The notes beneath the pieces are model-generated. The model was not told the origin of the DNA. It saw nothing but the letters and a program-made list of their open reading frames with translations, and did not search any database. This document shows, one piece after another, positions 9,558 to 16,242 of a DNA stretch of 20,168 nt. Origin of the DNA: a virus; the IMG/VR virus record IMGVR_UViG_3300021335_000121, positions 1-20,168 of that record; one strand, written 5' to 3'. The stretch's first letter is position 1; every line of letters begins with the position of its first letter. Position numbers and translations under genes: made by a program.

Positions 9558-10418
9558 TTAGTGTAGTTGTACCCAAGCGCCACCAGCGTATGCTTCTATT
9601 TTACTTGTAGTACTATTGTATAATATCATTCCATTTGCGGCAGACAGTGCATTACGTTGAGTTGTTGTAACTGTGTTCAATGTCATTGCACCAGCAGTAC
9701 CAGTAACAGCCATAGATGTTCCACTAATTGCTGTACCTGTAATTGCAGCAGGAGTGTTTGCACCAATCACTGCAGCATCAATAGCACCACCGTCAATGTC
9801 TGGGGTGTTGATATCTGGTGAAGTCAAAGTTTTGTTGGTAAGTGTATCCGTAGATGTTCTTGCAACAAGTGTATCTGCACCAGATGGAATTGTAACCGTA
9901 CCACCATTAGTAATAGTAGCAATAGTTGGTGCAGTCAAAGTTTTGTTAGTAAGTGTATCAGCAGATACCAAACTTACCAATGTAGAACTTGCACCAGCAG
10001 GAAGTAACATTGTATTCGTTACACCAGCACTATGTGGTTGTGCCATAATCTTTTGACCGTGAGAGTTTTGTTCACAGTTAAGAGTGATTGCACCAGAGTT
10101 TGAACCACCACCTTGAATTTCTACCACTTGGTTTGCAGCAGTAATTTCTAATTCACCAGTTGCGTTTTGAATACCTTCAGTAGTAAGTGTGGTGATTGTT
10201 GCTGAAGTTTGAGTTCCACCAACTACGCCAGTGATATCTGGTGCGGTTAATGTAACCTTTGTTGCGTTGGCGCTGATACCAGATGATAGTGCAGAGCCTG
10301 TACCAAGTAGAGTATAAACTTCTACAAAGTTGTCATTAATCTTGTCTCCACCAGTTCTGAGGTCATCACCAGTACCGTCATTAGCGGAAGAACCAAGACC
10401 AAGTGCTTGATATGCCAT
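9558..10418 (-). CDS. Fibre/appendage protein with DTLTNKTLT repeats, 286 aa
   Basis: The N-terminus (MAYQALGLGSSANDGTGDDL, then RTGGDKINDNFVEVY, residues 1-37) is a motif recurrent in phage structural proteins, where it appears to be an attachment domain. Residues 155-200 contain two copies of DTLTNKTLT(A/S)P, a repeat frequent in phage fibres, surrounded by T/V/I/G-rich beta sequence. The C-terminus (RNALSAANGMILYNSTTSKI then EAYAGGAWVQLH) is a typical terminal fibre motif. The ribosome site AGGAG lies 9 bases before the ATG, and a perfect TATAAATA late promoter lies 34 bases upstream, so this gene begins a separately promoted fibre unit. It probably forms a short fibre, or the attachment partner of the following 369-aa fibre; that pairing is inferred from adjacency. 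Confidence 0.8.
   Translation of the reverse strand: MAYQALGLGSSANDGTGDDLRTGGDKINDNFVEVYTLLGTGSALSSGISANATKVTLTAPDITGVVGGTQTSATITTLTTEGIQNATGELEITAANQVVEIQGGGSNSGAITLNCEQNSHGQKIMAQPHSAGVTNTMLLPAGASSTLVSLVSADTLTNKTLTAPTIATITNGGTVTIPSGADTLVARTSTDTLTNKTLTSPDINTPDIDGGAIDAAVIGANTPAAITGTAISGTSMAVTGTAGAMTLNTVTTTQRNALSAANGMILYNSTTSKIEAYAGGAWVQLH
9822..9959 (-). repeat. Two-copy 27-bp direct repeat in the 286-aa fibre gene
   Basis: Copies at 9822-9848 and 9933-9959 differ at one base and are 111 bases (37 codons) apart, in frame. Each encodes DTLTNKTLT. The near identity at DNA level points to a recent duplication or to gene conversion within the fibre. Confidence 0.8.
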
Positions 10419-10451
10419 TTTATTTTTCTCCTGTTAGAATCTTTCTTCTAT

Positions 10452-10459
10452 TATTTATA
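10452..10459 (-). promoter_or_regulatory. T4-type late promoter TATAAATA before the fibre cassette
   Basis: The minus strand has a perfect TATAAATA octamer followed by AT, in the 48-base gap between the gp7-like gene and the 286-aa gene, 34 bases before that ATG. T4-like late promoters consist of this octamer and are used by host RNA polymerase with gp55/gp33/gp45. A weak GGGT-4-ACCC hairpin overlapping the preceding stop codon lies just upstream. Confidence 0.75.
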
Positions 10460-10466
10460 AGGGTGT

Positions 10467-13373
10467 TTACCCCATGTCAAAAGTTTTGTTACTATTATCA
10501 AAGGTAAACCCAGATGAGCTAAATCTTTCTAATAGTGGGATATTAAATGAGTTATCAAACTTATTTATACCACTGTCAAACGATATATTTGTATCACTGA
10601 AGTCCACATTATAGTTTCCACCCACATCTCTTGGAACTGCATCTCCACCAGAACCATCAAACTTAGTAGATGAACTATCGAAGGTTATACCAGTATCACT
10701 CATTAATGTGGTGAACACTGTCTCATCGAATGTTTCCCTAGTTGTATCAAATCTGATAAAGTTATTGTCAAATGCATTTACTCTTGCACCACCAGAGATA
10801 TTGATTTCGCCAGGCGGCGGTACGTTAATTCTTGTTGTAAATGCAGCCTGAGGTATTCTTATATCATTGCCATCAAATGCAACTGTGTTTGAATCAAACT
10901 TATTTGTTGAACTATCAAATGTCTCTGCTGAGTCTGTGGCAGTGGAAACTTGATTAATTCTGAAGTTTGCAAACTGTTCAATGTTATAGTATGCTCTGTC
11001 GTTATTACCACTCCTTGCTTGTCTTCTAAAGTCTGGATAGTGTGCAAGGTCTGAGTCTGTCAACATTGGTTCAACTGCAAAGGCATACTTTGCAAGGTTC
11101 TCAAGAGTTGACCCTATACCAAAGTTCGCAGTTGCACGAATGACACCAACGTGGATTGTATTAATTCTTGAAAGAGTAAGGTCACGTTCAGTGTTTGAAA
11201 GAATTGCATCAGAACCGACTGAAGGTGTTGCACGAACTGAAGTTCCATCGTCCACTGTACCAAGTCTTCTACCGAAGATAGTAGTAAATGCAGTAGTAAG
11301 AAGTGATGCAAGTTCTGGAGTGAATGAACCTTCTGGTACACTAAGGTCACCAGCAGTAAACGCATTGACACCAGCAGTCACAGATGTAACAATTGATACC
11401 TCACCAAAGACAGCCCAACCAGCAGGGTGGACAGTTCTCTTTATTGCGTTTCTCCAAGTATTAATTGATTCACCAACTCTAACCACATAAGAATAATCTT
11501 GGTAATAGTTGGAGTCTTGAATTCTCATAACGTCAGATGAAACCTTACCACGTTCAGTTAAGAACTCACCACTTGTTGTTGCAATAGTTCCAACAGCAGG
11601 GGTAATAGTTGCAGCATCAACCTGTACAATAGTTGCACTTGCACCAGATGTGGCAATAGAATTTCCATTAGATAGATTTGCAGTTGTGTTTATAGAGAGT
11701 AGTTGTCTTGTACTATCGAATGCAGTAACCGTACCTGTATGTGAAGTTAATGCATCACCAATAGAAAATGTTCCAGAAATATCTTTTATGACAGCATGCC
11801 TGAATGCACTAAAGGTTGGTGCTGAAGAATAGTTGAAACCAAAGTTTGTTATCTCAACATCTTTAATAGAACCAATACCAGAGTTTGAAACTGGTAGAAC
11901 TTTACCACCACTACCAGAAGATGTACTGATACTTGAAACGGTTGGAAGTTTTGTATAACCAAATCCACCATTGATTAATCGAATATCTGTGATAGAACCA
12001 CGTTCATTTACGTTACTGCCAGGAGCATCACCAAAGGTTGCATCTTCAAGAACTATCTTAGTTCCATGATAAGTGTCATTCATGAAAGACTGAGTTCCGT
12101 CTTCAAGTGTGATGTGGTCAGTCAATGACATTCCATATGCAGCAACGTCACCTGTCTCTGGTGATACTGCACCACCGACAACTTTAACTTCAGCAGAAAT
12201 ACCAACACCATCAGTTCCAGTATTGTTAAAGTTAATTACATCACCGATTGCATAGTTAGAACCAGCATCATCAATCTCAATACTGGTAACTCCACCAGAA
12301 CCAACTGTATTAATTATTGCAGTTGCAGTTTGAGAACCAGCAGATGCAATGTTGACTTGTTGTCCAACAGTATAGTATTGTCCTTCATCTGTTGCAGAAA
12401 CGTCTGCGTCTGCAATGACAGAAAGTATTGTAAGAGAAACGTCTTGGTCAGATACATTTGAAATACCTTGAATAGTTTCACCAGCAACAAATGTTCCTGT
12501 TTGCGTATCTATGTCAATCTCAATTTCAACGATGTCAGTAAACGCTTCACGAATACCAATGGTTGATACAGGGATTGCGGTTGCACCAGAAGTAACACCA
12601 GTAATTGTTTGTCCGATTAATTCTTCTGCATTACCAGCAGTTTCGGTAACACGCATGATACGTTTAGTAGTCCAAGTACCATCAGAGGCTCTAAGCATCT
12701 GTTCGTTTGGATATGAAATAACTGCATCATCATTAAATAAAAGTCTGAAGAATAATTCATGACCTTTTCGTGTACCCTTTGAAATGTAAAGGTCACGAAT
12801 GTTTTTTGTAAGTTTTCTTTTGTCAACACCAGCGGCAAGATTGTCAACCATACCATCCAAGAATGCATCTCTAAAATTATCAAGAAATTTAAAGATAGTT
12901 GAATCTACATTTGACAACTCAAGAAGTTGTTGAATATTTTGTACAGGGTTTGCTTTATATGTTTGGATTGTTCCAGATGAATTAGAAACTGAACCGTTAA
13001 CAGTCTCACCCAAGATGAATTGATTTTGAGATGAGATGAATAATCTTTTATTATCATCTACGTCATCAACAAGAACAGATGCAGTTGCACCAGAAGTCAA
13101 TCCAGTAATTGTTTCTCCAACAACAAACTTGGCATCTGAATCTTCAAGGACAACATTATCACCATCTTCATCTATAACAAAGTTAGTTGATGTTGTTTCT
13201 TGAACAAGATAGTTATTAACCTCACTGAAAGTAACCTCGGCACTTTCAAGAAACTGATAGTACGTTCTAATGAACTGAGAAAATACAGGATGGTCTGACT
13301 GAATAAATTCAGGCAGTTGGGTTCTGATTAAAGGTGATAACTTATTTGTTAGCGTATTGTCATCATACGACAT
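10467..13373 (-). CDS. 7: Baseplate wedge initiator, gp7-like, 968 aa
   Basis: Residues 11-45 (KLSPLIRTQLPEFIQS...FSQFIRTYYQFLES), 184-213 (DKRKLTKNIRDLYISKGTRK, then GHELFFRLLF) and 643-660 (AIKRTVHPAGWAVFGEVS) align in order with the C-terminal third of T4 gp7 as I recall it (LRPLIGTMMP...YIQYLSD; NADKRDAV...YSTKGIEASYKFLF; VIRFVHPVGFGFIA). In T4, gp7 is the wedge core that binds gp10, gp8 and gp6. Here gp7's large N-terminal part is missing. Instead the conserved pieces are separated by repeat modules: TITGLTSGATA at about 88 and 256, and G.xYxxxP repeats at 363-521. A tail of FD repeats (819-968) ends the protein. It lies between gp6 and the fibre cassette, as expected for gp7. The ATG follows tandem TAA stops of gp6 by 2 bases and has no strong ribosome site, so coupling is likely. 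Confidence 0.78.
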   Translation of the reverse strand: MSYDDNTLTNKLSPLIRTQLPEFIQSDHPVFSQFIRTYYQFLESAEVTFSEVNNYLVQETTSTNFVIDEDGDNVVLEDSDAKFVVGETITGLTSGATASVLVDDVDDNKRLFISSQNQFILGETVNGSVSNSSGTIQTYKANPVQNIQQLLELSNVDSTIFKFLDNFRDAFLDGMVDNLAAGVDKRKLTKNIRDLYISKGTRKGHELFFRLLFNDDAVISYPNEQMLRASDGTWTTKRIMRVTETAGNAEELIGQTITGVTSGATAIPVSTIGIREAFTDIVEIEIDIDTQTGTFVAGETIQGISNVSDQDVSLTILSVIADADVSATDEGQYYTVGQQVNIASAGSQTATAIINTVGSGGVTSIEIDDAGSNYAIGDVINFNNTGTDGVGISAEVKVVGGAVSPETGDVAAYGMSLTDHITLEDGTQSFMNDTYHGTKIVLEDATFGDAPGSNVNERGSITDIRLINGGFGYTKLPTVSSISTSSGSGGKVLPVSNSGIGSIKDVEITNFGFNYSSAPTFSAFRHAVIKDISGTFSIGDALTSHTGTVTAFDSTRQLLSINTTANLSNGNSIATSGASATIVQVDAATITPAVGTIATTSGEFLTERGKVSSDVMRIQDSNYYQDYSYVVRVGESINTWRNAIKRTVHPAGWAVFGEVSIVTSVTAGVNAFTAGDLSVPEGSFTPELASLLTTAFTTIFGRRLGTVDDGTSVRATPSVGSDAILSNTERDLTLSRINTIHVGVIRATANFGIGSTLENLAKYAFAVEPMLTDSDLAHYPDFRRQARSGNNDRAYYNIEQFANFRINQVSTATDSAETFDSSTNKFDSNTVAFDGNDIRIPQAAFTTRINVPPPGEINISGGARVNAFDNNFIRFDTTRETFDETVFTTLMSDTGITFDSSSTKFDGSGGDAVPRDVGGNYNVDFSDTNISFDSGINKFDNSFNIPLLERFSSSGFTFDNSNKTFDMG
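10470..10919 (-). repeat. FD-repeat tail encoded at the 3' end of the gp7-like gene
   Basis: The last 150 codons encode twelve Phe-Asp pairs, usually 8-10 residues apart in clusters such as FDSSTNKFDSNTVAFDGN, FDNNFIRFDTTRETFDET, FDSSSTKFDGS and FDNSNKTFDMG. Lys or Arg often precedes the second FD. The spacing is irregular between clusters. It may form stacked beta turns or a binding strip for other baseplate or fibre proteins; that function is inferred. Confidence 0.75.
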
Positions 13374-13375
13374 TA

Positions 13376-15277
13376 TTAGTACCCACTAGAAGTTGAAGCG
13401 GATGTAGATTCATATGATGTTGTTGTTGTGTAACCAACACCAGCAGATGCACCACCACCAGCAATTGTATCCTCACTTGAAGTGACCGTTGTGTTTGCAA
13501 AATCAATTTGTAAGATTTGATTTCGTACAGCAACAACGTCAGTTGAATTTGGTGTAACAACAACTCTAATCTTAGATGATGTTGTACCATCAACATTTGA
13601 AACAGAAGTAATATTAAATGCAGTCAATATAATTTTGCCTGTGTTGTAATCAATCGTACCAGCAGTTTCATCTTTATATGTAATGGTTGTTCCGTCTGTA
13701 TAATAGAACATTCTAATCACACCATTACCATCATCGTTAAGGAACATCTCATTTGAGTCACCAGAGATTTTAAATCCTGTTGATGAAACCACACCACCGT
13801 CTGAACTCATATGTCCAGTGTGTGGATTGTAAACCGCATTGTTAAATTCTAATTCATACTTTGTATTTGTATTTAAGATTGGCGTAAAGGATTGACCAAG
13901 TTTTACTGTAGTGATGTTAGACAAAATAGATTCATCCGTATCATCAATCAAACCTGTAAGTTGTGAATGCCTAAAGACACCATCAAACTTTTGTAGATTA
14001 TTTGTATCATAGTTTTGTAATGTTGTAGTAACATTACTTACCAAAGTCTCAGCAGTCTTTGTTGTATTCTTTTTATTGTATTTGAATGTAACCCCAAGTC
14101 TAACAGAAGTTGTAATGGGGTCAACGATAACAGGTGTCACGGATGCGATAGTATATTCGTTCTTCAAGTCTTTTACTATTTGTTCTTTTGCAGAAGCAGT
14201 AATAGAACCAGATGTTGGAACGATTGAAATATATGAACGACCATAAACAGGAGTTGAGTTATCTTCTCCACCCCATACCTGTACTGATTTTGTATTTGCG
14301 TAAACCTTTGGAATAATTGTTTTGTAATCTTCTGGTGTAACCGCACGACCTTGGGCTGCATAATCAAGAGGCGCATTCAATTTAATAGACTGAATGGATT
14401 CTTTTTCTGCACCACCAGATGCAACGGACACTGTTGTTGTAGTAACATCAGTAACACCAGAGATTGCGGCGGTAGTTGAAAAATTCTTTGCACCATTAGA
14501 TGCAGTCTTATTGGTTACAAGATATTCCATAACCACAACATTGTTATCAGACAATGCACGACCAACAATACCGTCACCAAAATAAATTTCAAATTGACCA
14601 TCATCACACTCCTGTAAAAAATAAACATTAGATGTTGAACTTGCTTTAGTAATGTCTGTCGCAAGAGTGTATGTCGAAAAGTTTGACGCAGACGCATCAG
14701 AAAAAACTTGAACTCTTAAAGATGTTGTATCCGCTCTATCATTTGTAAGTTTAAATTTCTGGTCAACATTTTTTGTGTCAACGACATATCTATTCTTTAC
14801 CATTGTTCCTTCATGAATAGGAACATTAGAAAAAGATATGACACCGTTAGCAACAGTGGTTTGATAATCTGACAATGTGCGGAATTGATATGATACGTCA
14901 TCAACACTTGCAGTGAATACTGTATCTCTTGGAATGATTGCGGTTGTTAATGTTGACGGAAAATTATTTAATGTAACATTTACTGTTGCAGATGGAGCAC
15001 GAACAGAGTTGGGTGTGTATCCTAAAGTCTTTGCATGAGAAACAACTGACGCACGAACAGATGCGGTATCAAGAAACATTTCGTTTGCAGCCATGTTGAC
15101 ATTCATTGCAAGGTAATGTGTGTTATACGCAAGTACATCTAACAGTGCGTTGATACCAGAACCTTCAAAGTCATAATCCGTAAACTCATTTTGGTTACGC
15201 ATAAATGTTTTTAGATTTGATTTGATATCATCAAAGTCTAAGTCCGTTACATTTAATCTTTTATCTGTGGTTGCCAT
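13376..15277 (-). CDS. 6: Baseplate wedge protein gp6, 633 aa
   Basis: The N-terminus (residues 10-100: VTDLDFDDIKSNLKTFMRNQ, then YDFEGSGINALLDVLAYNTH and ANEMFLDTASVRASV) is the characteristic start of T4 gp6 and its baseplate J relatives. The segment around 308-325 (AAQGRAVTPEDYKTII) is the conserved J-type AVTxxDY motif. The length, 633, is close to T4 gp6 (about 660). gp6 dimers clamp around gp7 and gp53 and join neighbouring wedges into the ring that opens when the sheath contracts. Its ATG overlaps the gp25 stop (TAATG), placing it directly after gp25. The C-terminal 100 residues are Thr/Ser-rich and end in ESTSASTSSGY. Tandem TAA codons terminate it. Confidence 0.92.
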   Translation of the reverse strand: MATTDKRLNVTDLDFDDIKSNLKTFMRNQNEFTDYDFEGSGINALLDVLAYNTHYLAMNVNMAANEMFLDTASVRASVVSHAKTLGYTPNSVRAPSATVNVTLNNFPSTLTTAIIPRDTVFTASVDDVSYQFRTLSDYQTTVANGVISFSNVPIHEGTMVKNRYVVDTKNVDQKFKLTNDRADTTSLRVQVFSDASASNFSTYTLATDITKASSTSNVYFLQECDDGQFEIYFGDGIVGRALSDNNVVVMEYLVTNKTASNGAKNFSTTAAISGVTDVTTTTVSVASGGAEKESIQSIKLNAPLDYAAQGRAVTPEDYKTIIPKVYANTKSVQVWGGEDNSTPVYGRSYISIVPTSGSITASAKEQIVKDLKNEYTIASVTPVIVDPITTSVRLGVTFKYNKKNTTKTAETLVSNVTTTLQNYDTNNLQKFDGVFRHSQLTGLIDDTDESILSNITTVKLGQSFTPILNTNTKYELEFNNAVYNPHTGHMSSDGGVVSSTGFKISGDSNEMFLNDDGNGVIRMFYYTDGTTITYKDETAGTIDYNTGKIILTAFNITSVSNVDGTTSSKIRVVVTPNSTDVVAVRNQILQIDFANTTVTSSEDTIAGGGASAGVGYTTTTSYESTSASTSSGY

Positions 15278-15717
15278 TATCGTATTCTCTCTAAGTTGAA
15301 TGTCATGTCAACAAGCTCTGACGGAGAATTCTCTATATAAAATTCTACTGTTACCTCATACTGATTGTTGTCAAAGTTTGGATTAACTGCAACCTCAGCA
15401 AGTCTAACCCTTGGTTCAAAGTTTGTAATTGTATCTTCAATTAATTTTCTTAATGTGTTTGAAACAAATGGTGTCATGTTTTCAAACAATAAATCTCTTA
15501 CACCAGAACCGATTTCTGGATGAAAAGGTTTTTCGTAATGGTTGTACATCACAAGATTTCGTACACTTCTCTTTACAGCAGCAACATCAGTCAATGGAGT
15601 CAAAGTTTGTTTTATTGGATGCTTTGTAAAATTAAGATTTAAATCTTTATATACCTTTGCACTACGACTTGAATCATTTGTTGATTGTGCATCTCTGTAT
15701 GCGGATTGTACTGCCAT
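15277..15717 (-). CDS. 25: Baseplate wedge protein gp25, 146 aa
   Basis: Residues 82-130 read EKPFHPEIGSGVRDLLFENM followed by TP and later NFEPRV. This is the gp25 signature (T4: RPFDPEFGCDLSDQLFENMTP and NYEPRI), and the EPR motif is conserved throughout contractile injection systems. gp25 joins the wedge to the tail sheath and triggers sheath polymerisation and contraction; T4 gp25 has about 132 residues. The N-terminal 35 residues are polar. A CTAAATA promoter-like element is 26 bases upstream of the ATG. The gene overlaps gp6 by one base. In T4 gp25 maps in another cluster; its place next to gp6 and PAAR resembles the compact order of other contractile systems. Confidence 0.92.
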   Translation of the reverse strand: MAVQSAYRDAQSTNDSSRSAKVYKDLNLNFTKHPIKQTLTPLTDVAAVKRSVRNLVMYNHYEKPFHPEIGSGVRDLLFENMTPFVSNTLRKLIEDTITNFEPRVRLAEVAVNPNFDNNQYEVTVEFYIENSPSELVDMTFNLERIR

Positions 15718-15742
15718 GTTTATCCCTTATCTCTCTTTGTAT

Positions 15743-15749
15743 TATTTAG
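15743..15749 (-). promoter_or_regulatory. Candidate late promoter variant (CTAAATA) upstream of gp25
   Basis: The minus strand reads GACTAAATAATAC in the 37-base gap between PAAR and gp25, 26 bases before the gp25 ATG. It has the same GACTAAATAA sequence as the element before gp8, and shares TAAATAAT with the full TATAAATA sites. Confidence 0.4.
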
Positions 15750-15754
15750 TCAGT

Positions 15755-16045
15755 TTATCCACCAGCAAAAACATTTCCAGACCCAGCAGCAACAGATGTG
15801 CAACCAGATATTCCATCACCAACACGACCACAACCCTTACCATTTACAAAAACTGTACCAGAACCAGATGCGATTGGAGCAGAGTGTGGTGGACAAGGAG
15901 CGCCAGGCAAAAGATGAACAGTATTAACATCACCCTGTCTACTAATTCCTATACCGTTTGCAAAGACATTTCCAGAACCAACTGCTCTGGTCATACCACT
16001 ACAGTGTGCTACATCTGCATCACCTATTCTTGTTACTGCTGGCAT
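15755..16045 (-). CDS. 5.4: PAAR-repeat spike-tip protein, 96 aa (gp5.4 type)
   Basis: The protein has the PAAR pattern: MPAVTRIGDADVAHCSGM, then repeated hairpins VGSGNVFANGIGISRQGDVN, SGSGTVFVNGKGCGRVGD and AAGSGNVFAGG. PAAR proteins fold into a small cone that caps the beta-helical spike of gp5/VgrG and sharpens its tip; a metal ion is usually held by His and Cys, and candidates here are H14, C15, H44, C51 and H54. The length (96) equals that of T4 gp5.4 (about 97). It starts at the stop of the 65-aa gene (TAATG), two genes after gp5, so hub and tip are made together. The next gene, gp25, begins 37 bases later. Confidence 0.92.
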   Translation of the reverse strand: MPAVTRIGDADVAHCSGMTRAVGSGNVFANGIGISRQGDVNTVHLLPGAPCPPHSAPIASGSGTVFVNGKGCGRVGDGISGCTSVAAGSGNVFAGG

Positions 16046-16242
16046 TATTTCGTTTCCCTTTTTAAAAGTTCCTGTAGTTTATCGTTCCACTGTTCAATCT
16101 CATGATGTTGTTCATCCGTGTGTGGTTCTGGTGGTATCTCCACTTCAAACCTAATTACGTTCTCAAATGTTTCTGGTATGTCATCGTAGTTATCGAAGAC
16201 TTGCACCTTACCATCTATGAGTATCGCAAACTGATGAGCCAT
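16045..16242 (-). CDS. Small acidic protein between gp5 and PAAR, 65 aa
   Basis: The protein (begins MAHQFAILIDGKVQVFDNYD) has a predicted beta N-terminus, an acidic and proline-containing middle (EIPPEPHTDEQHHE) and a C-terminal helix (IEQWNDKLQELLKRETK). It is joined to both neighbours by TAATG stop/start overlaps, so it is co-translated with the hub gp5 and the PAAR tip. In T4 several small genes (5.1-5.4) occupy the same interval, and a role in spike assembly is plausible. I do not recognise the family, and no catalytic motif or membrane segment is present. Confidence 0.75.
   Translation of the reverse strand: MAHQFAILIDGKVQVFDNYDDIPETFENVIRFEVEIPPEPHTDEQHHEIEQWNDKLQELLKRETK

Noticed and set aside
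8431-10418. Possible diversity-generating retroelement variable region in the fibre genes
   Set aside because: No reverse transcriptase gene, template repeat or adenine-biased paired repeat is visible in the window.
10562-10569. A third perfect TATAAATA on the minus strand
   Set aside because: It lies inside the FD-repeat coding region (codes for ..DSGINKFD..) about 100 bases before the stop, with no gene start close by; the promoter at 10452-10459 is better placed.
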